From Nageia nagi (Eukaryota; Pinophyta), in the NCBI GenBank assembly GCA_050084985.1, contig JBITNC010000001.1:104594001-104658000 (forward strand): a stretch of 64,000 bases of DNA, read 5' to 3'. A program made the translations under genes and the position numbers. The notes under the pieces were generated by a model. That model did no database searches. It saw only the letters and a list, made by a program, of their open reading frames with translations, and was not told the origin of the DNA. Position 1 is the stretch's first letter. Every line of letters starts with the position of its first letter. Below are positions 46,621-59,028 of the stretch, one piece after another.

Positions 46621-49083
46621 CAAGGTTATCAATAGTAGAAGGGTACACCCTTCATGACACAGTATACATGTGTAAACATCAAAATATGATCCACTTATAC
46701 ATTAAAAAATCAAAATACTTAAAATGTTGATAATTAGGATATAATCACTAGTGATCAATAAGGGTTGTTGGCATATGCTTATGATTGTTGATGACTTTGT
46801 AATAGAAAAAAGAAAACACAAAAAATAGAAGATGAATTGTAAGTTTCCTCTTCTTCAAAGAAACTAGGAATAGAGAGGGTTAGTCATTACCTACATTGGA
46901 CTAGATGTGCAAGCCATTCTTTATTTTGAGCTAGTGATAAACTTTGACCCCCTCTTTCTAACCTTGAATAATTCCACAAGTACCCATTAGAAAATCTATA
47001 AATACCTATAGCAAAATAGAAAATAGTGATGAAAAAATTTAAAGTAAACTTATGCTATCAAAATGAGGATAGAACCAAACCACTATAAGGTTTATTTTGA
47101 TTTTATTATTATTACATGTTTTTATTACATTATGTTAATATTTAATAAGTGCAAGTATGTTTAATGTTTTATTTGAGCATGTGTATAGGGTCTACAAGTG
47201 CTGAGATGCAACAAAATTTAGAGAAATCTATGACATAGATGATCAAAGATAGAACCAAAGAGTAATTCAAATCAATCAAAAAATTCAAAATTACAAAAAT
47301 GCCAATGAATTAATATCAACTGTTGACATTCCACCATAGTCATCAACATTCCCATAAGGGTCACTAGTGACCTTTCATCCATATACTTAAACAACCTATT
47401 TTATACATGCATTTGAAAAAATCCCTTTCATAAGGCAACTGAATCTAGTGATTTATAATCTCTAATACCAAGGTCTTCCAAAAAATTAATAAAATTTTAG
47501 TTTATATTAATTGTATTTATCTTTTTTGCTAATAGGGTTAAGTTTTTTACTAATATGTTTAGCACTAGAAGGAGGCCTAAACCTCTGAGTATAGGGAGTT
47601 TGATTTATCATACTTAATTATACTTTCTCTATCATCAATTATCAATCTAATTTATCTAGTCTACTAACTTTGAATTCTATAATCTATGTTTTTGCAAGAA
47701 CTCTATAGGAAATGCTAACTATTATAACCAAATGCTAGTGATCGATACTAAATGCTAGCTATTGGTATAGAACATTAGTGATTGGAGTACAGGTTGCATA
47801 ATACCCTTTCACATTTTAGTATCTAGGCACTAAACAAAAAGAGGTTAATAATATACAATTTGCCTATAATTTCTTTACTCAAAGTGCATACAAGAAAGGG
47901 TAGATGAAATGTTAAAGTTATTTTACATATGAAAAGTGATTTGATATTTAAGTGTTTTTTGGGGTTTCCTTTTTTAGGGATTGTTATACTCATAAAAAAA
48001 ACTTTTGTTATCTTATCCACATATGCTCTCCCTTTGCATTGAAAGGTGATCTTAGGTGACCAGAATGGATTTGATAATAAAAATAAATGAACCTTTTTCA
48101 TGTTTTCATATAATTTGGAAATAATTGAATTAAGTTACTTCCATAATTATAAGGGGTAAATGAATCATAATTAAGCTTGGAATGAACTTAAGTAAAAGAA
48201 TTGGGATTTTGGGTAGCTAAATAATTAAATAGTACATTAATTATTTGGTATCCTTTACACATTTAAAACTTTCATTCACTAAGTAGGCCTCTACTCTTGC
48301 ACTATTAGTGATCTTGAGCAAGCTAAGGAAAGAACAAAAGAGGAAATGAATTCACTTTGTTTTGGAAGGAACCTCACATTTACACTCTTGAAGATGTCTA
48401 CCCTTACCACTCCAATGGAGGTCAAAGGGATATGTGAATCTTAGAGAAGAAATTGAATCTCATTTTAATTAATTTATATACACATAATGGATTCTTTCTA
48501 AGTCTACCCTTACCACTCCAATGGAGGTTGAAGGTTGAATGTGACTAGTAAGAAGAGGTAATTTACCACACATAATACTTCCACAATTGGAAGGAGTTAA
48601 TGAATCTCATTTAAAGTTGGTTAATAAATCTCACTTAACATAATAACTAAAAATAATAATGAGGGTTTTTAGATCAAGATTCATTTAACTAAAATTTTAT
48701 TTGTATCACATTAAAATAAAGATAAAAATAGACATGAATGCTTGGGAGGGATAGTTTGCATAAGTATATTTTATTTGTTAAGTTGCATTTCATGAGAATT
48801 TTATATTTTATTTTATTTTTATTTGTTAAGTATAAGTATATTTTTTAGGTACCAAGCTATTAATTCACATTAGACATCCTTTAGTATTACCAGCTTACCC
48901 TATTAAAATACCTAACTAGAATAACAAATTTAGGAAAAACTAAATTACATTAAAAAAAAGATAAACATATCAACAAGTATATGCATTCATGTAGGATGTT
49001 TGTGCATAATTGTTTTCTTGTACACATAAAAATCATAAAAGTTAAAAAAAACAGAGCTTAGTTGCATTGTATGTTTTAGAAAT
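46620..49083. other. Decayed, AT-rich DNA without recognisable genes
   Basis: Probably the rest of E7 and the start of E8. Box-like words are seen: GGGTCACTAGTGACC at 47368-47382, and 'tagtgatcgatac' near 47738. A duplicated stretch 'tctacccttaccactccaatggaggt' variant lies at 48397 and 48502. The 92-codon minus-strand frame at 47823-48101 has no motif and is likely chance. No LTR edge for E8 could be found. Confidence 0.45.
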
Positions 49084-49599
49084 ATGGTCCAAACTTGTTC
49101 ACAAATGGCTCAACAAGGTAGAGAAGTTCTAAGTTTCATTAATTTAGAAGAAATAAATAGAACTAGTTTATATTTGCTACAAAAAGTTCCACATAATGAA
49201 TCAAATATTGTACCATTACTTCAAGAAGTGTATCCAAAAGATTATAAAACTAATCCAATTCAAGAATCTTTTGAAAAAGGAAATATTGAAAGACTTAATA
49301 CAACACAAGAAACATATATAGAGCATGATATTACATTGATAAAAGCTAGAAGAAAATTGACTCAAATGCATATATCTCAAGCTTCTCCTCATGTTCATAG
49401 TCTTTCTCTATGTGGTACTCATTATGATTTAGATGAATTATCTTTAGAATCATCTATACAAATTCCAAACAAATTAAAACACCCATCAAGTACACATACA
49501 GTTGACCTTGTATTGCAAAAGGGAGTGTTTAAAATAAAGTATGTAAAAGTTAATAAATATTTACTAGATGGTTCATTTGTTCTTTCCTATGTTAGATGA
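49084..49599 (+). pseudogene. Open frame upstream of E8 gag
   Basis: 172 codons open, starting MVQTCSQMAQQGREVLSFIN. It includes LLQEVYPKDYKTNP, then TQMHISQASPHVHSLSLCGT and DELSLESSIQIPN. I do not recognise a domain. Ogre-type elements can carry an extra ORF1 before gag, and this has the right place. Parts of it (VYP, then H..SP..., DE-SLESSI) recall 58550-58730 downstream of integrase. Long for this AT-rich, stop-rich DNA, so it was probably coding. The function is unknown. Confidence 0.5.
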
Positions 49600-50950
49600 T
49601 CAGGTTATACACCATTAATAATTTCAATATAGATGCAAGACATGTATGATAAGGTATCTATACATATAGCTAGTCCTATGTCATAAAATTTAGAAGGATT
49701 TATTTCATTTTATAATCCTTATTAGCTTTTGCAACTTGAACAAAACCCTTAAAAAGAATCTTGTTACATCAATAATGCACTCAGATTTGCAAGTTGTGCC
49801 ATTTAAAAAATTATCAAAGTTACCAAAATCTAGTAGTAAATGACAAATGTTACAACCAATTCCTCCATATATGCATACAAAAGAAAAAGCATTACCAAAA
49901 CTTACACAAGAAGAGTTTCAACAAAATTTATAAGAATATGTTTGAGTTTTAGAAGCAAAAAAGGAACAAGAGTTAATTAGTTTTACTCAACAATATCCAA
50001 TACCTTTTCAACAAATAGGAGATCCTCAAGTTTTATTACAAGCTCCTAATATTCAACAACAATTTCCATCTCAAATTTAAAATACATCAGGGATGATTTA
50101 ACATTTCCAAATGCCATCACAAATATAATATAATTCAGGTATGCCACAAGAAAATCAAAATCCTAAAACATATATATATATATATATGAATATATATTGG
50201 ATATGTATCAACAAATTCAAACTCCTATAATACCACAAGTGCAAATACAAGGTCATGTGGTACATGTGCAATAAAAAGGACAACAACCAATGTATTAAGA
50301 ACAAGCTAGTATTGTTCATACAATAAGTCAACCAATTCAAAGTATAATACTAGTACTACAAACTCCAAAAACACAAACCTTAACATCATAAGCACAAAAC
50401 ATACAAGTAAATCCCTATTACAAATTAACACAAGGATTGGCTTTAAGTGATAAATAAAATCAACCACAAAATTTCATGTCTTATGTACAAAAAGGATATT
50501 CTATTCCTTAAACAATTTCTTTACAATAAATGGCTCAACAAAATCATATTCAAACAATGTCACATCAATATCAAACTTCATATCAATAACCAAAAGTTCA
50601 ATTACAACAACCTATATTTCAAAATAGGTATTTACCTATTCAACAACTAAATCCACAAGTCATTCAACCATCTCAAAGTCAACAAGTGGTTTTGCAATTT
50701 CAACAATAATCATATTTTGAACAACCAAATCAACAAGCTATATCTTATACCCAAGTGAAAGGTAAATTACCAAATTATCAACTTATCACACAAATGGCAC
50801 CTGAAGGTCAAAATATAGAATATCAACATATGATCCAACATCAACAACCATAGTATGTACAATAAACTTATCAAGTACCACAACCATTACAAGTAATGGG
50901 AACTTCACAACAAGTTCCTCAAACATAAATGGTAACTTATCAATAAACCA
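49600..50950 (+). pseudogene. gag: Glutamine-rich N-terminal part of E8 gag
   Basis: A long stretch of CAA-rich sequence reads Q/P/I/N-rich peptides (for example FQQIGDPQVLLQAPNIQQQF near 50010-50070, and AISYTQVKGKLPNYQLI near 50738), broken by many TAA and TAG stops, each one step from CAA or CAG. It runs into the capsid core. Such low-complexity leaders occur in large gag proteins. No motif is present and the exact start is unknown. Confidence 0.5.
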
Positions 50951-51026
50951 CAACAATAATAAGTTATTTCAAGAATATCAAGAAGAAAATGATCCTAAAA
51001 TTATTTCAGCCAAAATTCAACCAAAA

Positions 51027-51600
51027 GTGGGTAAAGAAGATAATGAGGTAACAAAACAGTTAAAAGAGATAGAAGAAGTATTGCTTAAACATCCAAGTGT
51101 TCCAAAAAAGGATATACCTTATAATTTTGAAATACCTAAAATTGAACCTTTTAAAGGAAAAGGAGATCCTAAAGAACATTTAAGAAAAGTTAAGTATTCC
51201 AATTATTTAATTACCAATGATGATGCTTTAATGCTATGAATATTTCCCATGACACTTGCTAGTCAAGCCATGAATTTGTATAATAGTTTGCTATAATATA
51301 GTATTAAAACTTATTCTCAATTGGAAAACCTATTTCTACAACATTTTAGGATTAATATTAAATATAAAACTTCTAGTACTGATCTAACAAGACTACAACA
51401 ATTCCCTAATGAATCAATAAATAATTTCATTTTGTGATGGTAAGTAATTTTGACAAGCATGCCTTATAAATTACCTCATGAAGAATTAGTAAAATTATTT
51501 ATTCAAAGTTGCTTAATACCTATAGATAGCATGTTACTTATTCAACAACATAAAACATTTGAAGATGCTATCTCTCAGGTAGTAGTAATCAAATGAGTTA
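51027..51600 (+). pseudogene. gag: E8 gag capsid core
   Basis: Reads FEIPKIEPFKGKGDPKEHLR, then FPMTLASQAMNLYNSL, a stop, YSQLENLFLQHFRINI, LTRLQQFPNESINNFI and MPYKLPHEELVKLFIQSCL. This is the Retrotrans_gag pattern (P-x-F-x-G-x-x-DP, L-x-A-x-x-W/L-Y, F-x-x-x-F). It has several stops (51238, 51294 and others). In an intact element it builds the particle shell. Confidence 0.75.
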
Positions 51601-51924
51601 AATTTCAAGATGGCAAAATAAAAGGTAAAAAATGAGAAGGATATATAAAAACTAAGACACAAATAGATAAGTTGATTCCAGCTGATAAAGTATCTATCCA
51701 AAAAGAATAAAAATTCAAGCCAAACTTAAAAAAAATATGAAGAGCCAAAATGAAGCCAAAAATTTGAAAGAGATACAAAACCTCGTAGGAATTTTACACG
51801 TTTATCCAAACCACTTCAAGATACTTTAAAGAAAATGTTAGATCATAATTTAATAATATTATCTAAACTTAGATCAGATGAAATGCAAAATAAAATACTA
51901 AATGGTATAGAGAAAATAAATTTT

Positions 51925-52090
51925 ATAATTATCATCAACAAAAGGGTCATGATACAAATCAATGTCATTCATTGAAACATGTGATCCAAGATTTAATTGA
52001 TGAGGGAAAATTATAGGTAGATACCCCTTTGCAAAACCCTAATAAAGAATTAGGTATTTATCAAAATCCTCTTCCATATCATACAAATAA
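51925..52090 (+). pseudogene. gag: E8 zinc-knuckle region
   Basis: The frame reads NYHQQKGHDTNQCHSLKHVI, QDLIDEGKL, then NKELGIYQNPLPYHT. The first cysteine of the C-x2-H-x5-H-x4-C-like knuckle is replaced (Y). It matches the E4 gag segment CLYHRVHGHKTCEC...IIQDLVDRKAI...NLGIYKNPMP, which ties the two elements together. Confidence 0.65.
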
Positions 52091-52489
52091 TATTTCATAG
52101 AGTACAAATCAAGTAATACATAAATATGATCCAAATTACATAGGGTATGTTTCTATGATTAGTGTTGCCATAAGAGCACAAAAAAGTTAAAATAAATAAA
52201 ATACAATAATGAATCAACAAAATGTAATGCCACAAATACCAAGACCTCAACATTATAAAGTGTCAATCAAAGGAGCATTACAACAATAATTAAAAATATC
52301 ACAAGTTAAATTATCCTTATTTGATTTGTTACAATAATCAAAAGATCATCAAGATGTGATTAATCATATTTTACAAAAAATTGAATTAGATATTAGTTTT
52401 TCTACTCTTGTAGGTAACATTAGACAAATTCAAAAACCAATGATTATATTTTATGATCATGAAATAAAACATTGTTAAAATTCATCTAG

Positions 52490-52900
52490 AATTTATCCAT
52501 CATTACACATTGTAGCAAATATTGATGGAAAGATGTTTAAATGAGTCTTAATTGATGAAGGATCTGTAATGAATATTATATCAATAACTACTTTTCAAAA
52601 TTTAAATATTCCATTTTCACATATTAAAGCACCAAATTCACAATTAAAATCCTTTAATGATGCCTTATGTCCAACAATTAGATCAATATCTATACCTATT
52701 ATAGTTGGATCAAAAATAGTTCAAATTGTGTTGTAGGTCATCGAAGGGGATATTACACAATACAATATCCTCTTAGGAAGACATTGGATTAAAGATATGC
52801 AATGTATTACTTCAACATATCATAATTGTTTAAAATACATACATAATGGAATAGTAAATTATGTCTTTGGATATGATAATACATATTCAAATTATAACAC
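52490..52900 (+). pseudogene. E8 aspartic protease
   Basis: Reads HIVANIDGKMFK, a TGA stop, VLIDEGSVMNIISITTFQNL and, further on, IEGDITQYNILLGRHWIKDM. The D-x-G-S active loop (usually D-[ST/G]-G-S) and the ILLGR-x-W flap-side motif are those of retropepsins of Tat-type elements. It would cut Gag-Pol into its parts. Stops at about 52542 and 52734. Confidence 0.7.
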
Positions 52901-54060
52901 TGTAGGAATTCCTGATAAGATCACTCTATCTTCAACTCATTTCTTTATGACATCTTTATCGAAATCTTCAAAAGATAATGATAAACAAAATATGTTAAAA
53001 TAAGAAAAACAAAAGCAAGTAATTGATATTCTAGAAATAAGTAATTTATTTTATGAATAAAATAGTTTAAATTCATAAGAAAAAGAATCCTAGCAAAATC
53101 AAACACAAAGATTAAACATGTTGTATGATCCTTCTTCATCTAAAACTAGTGAGATGGTAGCTTTATCTCAAGAGAAATTGTTGTAGGATAGATTAAATGA
53201 AATTATTCATACAATAGCTAAGTTGTATAATCTAAGTATTGATGAATATGATATTGGTGATATAACATTTAATATTCCCACTATTTAAGAGATTGGACAA
53301 CCTTATCAAGAATCAAGTGTTGTAGGATAACTTGTTTCACTAGGAGAAAAACCTAATCAAACATTATTTGTATATGCTAGAATTGATAAACCTAATGAAC
53401 AACCTATTCTAAAAATTAGTAAAGAACCATTTTGTAATTCCTTGGACTATTTTTCATCCTATGTGTGATCTTTTTTCCAATGATATTTTGATAAATATCA
53501 TCAAAAAGGGAATAGATTAGGATGATATGAACAAGGTCCATGACATGTAATAGACATATATTATAAAATGCCTATAGATAAGATAGGATTAGGATATAAG
53601 AGTAAAATAAAATATAATTCAAATAAACATATGATATAATTACAACATAAATATCTCAAATATGAAGAATCTCTTTACCTTTGTCATCCATTAAAATTAA
53701 ATGATGATAGTACATTTGATAAATTGATACCTAATTATTTATTTAATAATGATATATCAATCAGTATGGTTCAAATTGAACAAATCAACATCAAAAATAT
53801 AAAACTTATATATTTGCAATCTAAATTAAAAGTAAATTCAAATTTGATTGAAAGCAATATTGGAGAAGCAAAAGAATATGATTTAAGTAATAAAACTTGG
53901 ATCCCTGTACCCAATCAATTAGAAGAAGGATCACATATAGTAATTGAATAAACTATTAATGTTAATATTAGTGATGATTCTACTAAGCCTAAAATTATTT
54001 AGTTAGAAAAATATTTAATATAGTAAGAGAAAAAGTTATTTATATCTATTTTGAAAGAAA
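52900..54060 (+). pseudogene. E8 protease-RT linker region
   Basis: Coding-like, acidic and stop-rich sequence joins protease to RT. Around 53000-53400 it reads short asparagine/serine-rich peptides (LGEKPNQTLFVYARIDKPNE near 53343-53402), around 53550-53640 DIYYKMPIDKIGLGYKSKIK, and 53724-53951 is open for 75 codons (WIPVPNQLEEGSHIVIE). Long linkers are usual in Tat/Ogre pol. No further domain is seen. Confidence 0.5.
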
Positions 54061-54780
54061 AATAAGCCATATTTGCATGGACATATGAAGATATACCTGG
54101 TATAGCTATTGATCTAGTTGTTCATAATCTAGTTTTTAAAGATGATGTTATACCTATTAAGCAAATGTTATGAAAAATGAATCCTACAATAGCCTTGATG
54201 GTAAAAGAAGAATTACAAAAATTATTAAATGCCAAATTTATACAACCAATTGATTATTCAGAATGGATTTTAAATATGATTCTTGTAAAGAAACCAAATG
54301 AAAAAATTCGTATCTATATCAATTTTAAGGATTTAAATAAAGTATGTTCTAAAGATGATTTCTCACTTCCCAATGTAGATAATTTAGTGGATGCCATCGT
54401 AGGACATGAAATGCTTTCACTTATGGATGGATTTTTTGGCTATAATCAAATAAAATTTGCTCCTAAAGACCAACATAAAACTACATTTATAACACCATGG
54501 GGAACATTTTGTTATAAAGTAATACCCTTTGGTATTAAAAATGCTAGAGCAACATATCAAAGAGAAATTAAATACATCTTTCATGATTATATGCATGATA
54601 TCATAGAAGATTATATCAATGACTTATTGACTAAGTCTAAAATAAGAGAACAAGATCCTAAGATACTGATAAAAATATGTGATAGATTGTTAGAATTTAA
54701 TGTTCATCTTAATCCAAAGAAATGTGTTTTTGGAGTAACTTTAGGGAAACTATTAGGATTCATTGTATCTCAGTGAGGAA
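54060..54780 (+). pseudogene. E8 reverse transcriptase
   Basis: Open for 199 codons at 54177-54776, preceded by FAWTYEDIPGIAIDLVVH near 54074 in the same element. Motifs in order: EELQKLLNAKFIQPIDYSEW, NMILVKKPNEKIRIYINFKD, DDFSLPNVDNLVDAIVGHEM, LMDGFFGYNQIKFAPKDQHK, TTFITPWGTFCYKVIPFGIK and NARATYQR, then IIEDYINDLLTKS. The catalytic Y-x-D-D box is Y-I-N-D, so one of the paired aspartates is lost; the first aspartate (LMDGF) is kept. This copy cannot copy RNA. It ends at a TGA after LGFIVSQ. Confidence 0.88.
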
Positions 54781-55410
54781 TCAAAATAGATCCTAATAAA
54801 ATTAAATCAATAATAGACATGCCTCCTCCTTCCAATATTAAACAATTGCAAAGTTTGCAAAGAAAATTACAAGCAATCAAATGTTTTATTTCACAATTAT
54901 CAACTAAATGTAAACCTTTTACTAAATTGTTAAAAAAGGGAACTATCTTTTATAGGGGTAAATAACAACAAGAAGTTCTAGATAAAATTAAATAATATTT
55001 ATTAGCACCACTAGTATTAAGTCCTCCATAAGCAAATGAACCATTTTTGCTCTATTCATCAGTAATAGAAAATGCATTAGGTATTATGCTTTCTTAAAAG
55101 AATGAACACAACAAAGAGCAAGCTATATATTACCTTATTCAAACACTAGTGGATTATGAAATTAAGTATGTATATATGGAAAAACTATGTTTAACCATCA
55201 TTTGCAAAATGAAAAAACTTAGGCATTACATGTTAAACCATACTATTTATGTTATTTCAAAAGCTGATCCCCTTAAATATTTTACGAATAAAACTTACCA
55301 AAATACAAGAACATTAAAATGGATCATGTATTTAACTAAATTTGATCTACAATTCATCAATAAAAAATCCATCAAAGGTCAAGTTATAGCTGATTATTTA
55401 GTAGAAGCAC
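54780..55410 (+). pseudogene. E8 RT thumb and first RNase H
   Basis: Continues with IDPNKIKSIIDMPPPSNIKQ, LQSLQRKLQAIKCFISQLS (usual thumb), then LLYSSVIENALGIMLS (usually D-A-S/V start of RNase H), LVDYEIKYVYMEKLCLTIIC, KKLRHYMLNHTIYVISKADP and FINKKSIKGQVIADYLVEAP. Stops at about 54965, 54993, 55029 and 55095. The family's acidic active-site residues are partly lost at the start (Y instead of D). Confidence 0.78.
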
Positions 55411-55479
55411 CTTTACAAGATGATAATCCCCTTATCATAGAATTGCCTAATGAACACATATTTCAGTTAGACAATGTTG

Positions 55480-55900
55480 ACTTACCAATAGAATTGGAAG
55501 AAGAATGGGATATGACAATACATTTTGATGGATCTAATTGTGAAAGGGGAGGTGGAGTAGGTGTTATATTTATCATTCCTCAAGGAATACCAATTCCATA
55601 CTCATTCAAATTAGATTTTCCTTGTACAAATAATAATGTTGAATATGAGGCCTTAATATTAGCTCTTAAGATCATTTTAAAATTAAAACTATGAAAAGTA
55701 AAATTCATCATCGATTCATTATTAATTGTAAATCAAATTAAATGAATCTTTCAATGTAAAGAACCTTTACTTCAAAATATAAACAAATAGTTAAAAATTT
55801 ATTATCTTTATTGATAAAATATGAAATTCAAGCAACTTCCAAATCAAATAATAGATTCATTGATGCTATGGAATCAATTGGATCATTAATACCTCAAAAT
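55480..55900 (+). pseudogene. E8 second RNase H (aRH type)
   Basis: Reads EEEWDMTIHFDGSNCERGGG, VGVIFIIPQGIPIPYSFKLD, FPCTNNNVEYEALILALKII and then, beyond a stop at 55692, KFIIDSLLIVNQIK. The F-D-G-S-x-x-x-x-GGG-x-G-V start, N-N-x-x-E-Y-x-A-L-x-x-AL middle and D-S-x-L-x-x-x-Q are the archaeal-type RNase H pattern that Tat/Ogre elements have in addition to the usual one. It is the main reason for placing E8 in that group. Confidence 0.8.
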
Positions 55901-56199
55901 CCTCACCATCAAAACATTCACATTGAAATAGTATAAATAATAGAGTCTAATTTAGAAATAAATGATAAAACATATGATGTTTTGGACATCACAATAGAAG
56001 AAAAAAATCTATGGTATGACAAATTAGTTAAATTTTTAAGGGATGGAGTTTTACTCAAAGATTTAACAAAATTAGCTATAAAATATTTTAAATTATGAGC
56101 ATCTCATTATTTCATGGCAGGTGATATACTATATCAAAGAGGATTTGATGGTATATTACTATATTGTTTAGAATAGGTTGATTCATAAATTACAATTTC

Positions 56200-57240
56200 A
56201 TCTACACATGATGGAATATGCAGAGGACATTTTAATAGACCTACTATTACAAAATATCTAATACGCATGGGATATTATTGGCCTATAATGGAATGTGATT
56301 GTATTGATTACATTAAAAAATGTATTAAGTGTCAACAACATGATCACCTTTTTGTTCAATCTTCCTAAGCACTACAACCAATGCAATCTTTATGGCCATT
56401 TTCACGATGGGCCTTAGATCTTATAGGACAAATATTCCCTACATCATTAAGAGATCATAAATTTATTATAATAGTTACTAAATATTTTATAAAATGGGTC
56501 AGATCTATAGCCATGATTTCAACAAAAGGTCCTAAAATAGGCAAATTCATATTACATCATCTTATCTATTGATTTGGCATTCCTAATCAAATTGTTATTG
56601 ATAATGAAAAAAATTTTAAAAATAAATAAATATTAGAATTATGTAAAGCATATCACATACGAATTAGCTTTTCAACATCATATTATCCTCAAGGTAATGG
56701 TCAAGTTGAGGCTACAAATAAAACCATTCAAAGTATTCTAGTTAAAACTATTAATGATTCTCATTCGAATTCCACATGCTTTATGTCATACAAGCATTAG
56801 AAAACCAACTAGGGCAACCTTTTTTTCCCTTGTTTATGGTTTAGAAGTGGTATTTCCATTAGAGATAGAAATTCATTCTTTACAAATTGATTTATATGAC
56901 TATATAATTGATGAAGTAGTAAGACAAGAAAGATTAGATCAATTATTGCTTTTAGATAAAAAATGAGTCCATGCATTAGAAAATATGTGTGTATACTAAG
57001 AATGTATCAAATGAGGATTCGATAAGAAAGTTAAGATATGCAAATTTAATATAGGGGATTTAGTTTTAAAAAAAAACCAACAAACATCTCGTATGGAATG
57101 CCAATTACATGATAAATTTGCTCCAAATTGGTTAGGATCTTACATAATCAAGAAAAAATATGGTTCTATGGCATAAAATTTGGCTAATATGGAAGGAAAT
57201 GAAGAGCATGAACTAATAAACATCACACATCTTCAACCAT
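56200..57240 (+). pseudogene. E8 integrase
   Basis: The zinc-binding N-terminus reads GICRGHFNRPTITKYLIRMG, then C-x2-C in IKKCIKCQQH. The core begins WPFSRWALDLIGQI, with the first catalytic D; IVIDNEKNFKNK carries the second; YYPQGNGQVEATNKTI carries the E. A frameshift lies near 56750 and the frame from 56754 continues with RKPTRATFFSLVYGLEVVFP (usual S-P-F-x-L-V-Y-G). The C-terminal part has FNIGDLVLKKN and FAPNWLGSYIIKKKYG, the GPY/F-like domain, ending ITHLQPFY. DDE residues survive but stops do not allow a whole protein. Confidence 0.83.
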
Positions 57241-57319
57241 TCTATATTTGGAAAAAACATTTGATCTTTTTAAATAGTGCATATACATATTTTGTATGTT
57301 AAAAAAATGATGATGAAAT

Positions 57320-57322
<3 letters not shown>

Positions 57323-57382
<60 letters not shown>
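57323..57382. repeat. TA dinucleotide microsatellite
   Basis: Pure (TA)n of about 60 bp between the E8 integrase and the downstream frame. It is the source of a spurious YIYIYI minus-strand frame. Confidence 0.95.
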
Positions 57383-57385
<3 letters not shown>

Positions 57386-57386
<1 letters not shown>

Positions 57387-58915
57387 TGTATTGGAAAATG
57401 GTTTTTAAATGGTCAAAGACTATCCATGTAATGGACAATAGAAGAGGACTTCAATGGCTACCTTGGTATGCAAAATCTCAATATCTAGGAGATAGAGCTA
57501 TCACACGTGTAACACAAAATATTACTTCTAAAATGAGAAATTTCTTGTGTTTACCTATTGATATAAAAAAACTAATAGTATTAAAAAATCAACATAATCC
57601 ATATGATGGATGGTGAATATACAATAAAGGATATGATATCAAAATTTACATTGACAAATCCATGTATTTTGTTGATTTTATGCATTATCATGATCAAGTT
57701 GAAAAGATAAATGTAATATGTTTTTGTTGGCCTATGTCTTCACCATGAATGATCCTTGATTTTACTTTCAATAATTATGTTTTGAAACTAGTGTATCACA
57801 TCCACAAAATTTAGATCTTTTTAATTGGGTAAGTCAAATTGCAAGAGATCTTAATCATCACAAAATGATATATGATTTCAAAACCTCATTTGTCTCAACT
57901 CCAAGATGATCTGAAAAGCTAATTCAAAAAATTAATTATCACTTTTCTCATATGAAGTCAAGAATTTGTTCATCACCTCCATGTAAAAGTTTAACACAAT
58001 AATTGCCTTTGAAAATCTTACAAACTCATCTTCCATAATTTCAAATTGATAAATCCAATCCACATTTCATTAAATGATATCATGATGATAAATATGTAAA
58101 AATTCTACAAAGAAACCCATGTAAAGTTATGTCTCAAGTTTTTTCATTACCTATGGAAATACAAGAGAAAATAGCCATGTCTTATTACAATGATCAAAAC
58201 TTTAAAAACATAATGGGTATAAAGTAACTATTGAAATAGATGCCAAAGAAATGTGGATGGAATTAGACTCAAAAATGAGTTTAATTCATTTGTTTCATAT
58301 ACATTGGCCTTATCAAATACCTAAAATTTCCTTGAATTATGTTGATCATATGAATGTAAAGTATTGGGGATGAATCATATCACTCACTAATGTTGTCAAT
58401 AACTTAATAATTTAGTATAATACTTATAAAATCCCCAATCATGATATTATATGTGATTACACTTCACTTTTTAGTAAAACATGTTGCATCAATAATGCTA
58501 TAAATACAAAAAGTATGCTTCAATGACTTAATTTATGAAAGAAAATAAAACATGAAGTTTATCCTACACATATTGAAAAGGATTACATGGATCAACTCAT
58601 CAAGAATGTACAACTATGTTCACCATTGTTTTCATGTTTCCATTATTGTGCACAATCAAGTACACCATCACCTACTCAATTCTTTAATATTGATGAATAA
58701 TCTTTAGAGTCATCCATAAAACAAAGAGTTACCCAAAATTTTAAATCAAAACCAAAGATATTTCAAGTATTTTCACCTTCATTAATTATTTATCCACCAA
58801 GACATCAACCATGAATAGGTCCATATTATCTTCGATTGAATCCTCCATATTATTATGTTTTGAAACAAAGAGGTTGGACCATTGTTAAAAGATCATCCCA
58901 TAATATTTGAAAGAC
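57386..58915 (+). pseudogene. Unknown frame downstream of E8 integrase
   Basis: About 500 codons of coding-like sequence with stops and frame changes. Readable parts: NRRGLQWLPWYAKSQYLGDR, KMRNFLCLPIDIKKLIVLKN (57386-57616 open), YIDKSMYFVDFMHYHDQVEK, SHPQNLDLFNWVSQIARDLN, EMWMELDSKMSLIHLFHIHW, TQFFNIDE then SLESSIKQR and PPYYYVLKQRGWTIVKR near the end. I do not recognise the protein; no transmembrane segment, signal peptide or catalytic motif stands out. It lies where some plant gypsy elements carry an extra (for example env-like) frame. Its end part partly resembles 49315-49470. Confidence 0.5.
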
Positions 58916-58939
58916 TTAGTGATTAAATATATCTATATA

Positions 58940-59028
<89 letters not shown>

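Larger units (their letters stand above)
49084..58915 (+). mobile_element. E8: degenerate Tat/Ogre-type Ty3/gypsy element
   Basis: Plus-strand order: an unknown open frame (49084-49599), glutamine-rich gag part, capsid core (51027-51600), zinc knuckle (51925-51985), protease (about 52500-52890), RT (54060-54780), RNase H (54780-55410), a second aRH-type RNase H (55500-55900), integrase (56200-57240), then another unknown frame (57386-58915). A second RNase H of this kind is the mark of the Tat/Ogre group. Scattered stops and a few frameshifts kill it. Neither LTR was found, so the ends given are only the ends of coding-like sequence. Its gag resembles E4's. Confidence 0.8.

Noticed and set aside
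47823-48101. Minus-strand frame of 92 codons as E7 gag
   Set aside because: The place would fit, but there is no capsid or zinc-knuckle motif and lysine/phenylalanine-rich content is typical of chance frames here.
54590-54640. E8 RT as an active polymerase
   Set aside because: The Y-x-D-D box reads Y-I-N-D and stops flank the frame.
57223-57438. Minus-strand frame with a YIYIYI repeat as a membrane protein
   Set aside because: It is the translation of a TA microsatellite.
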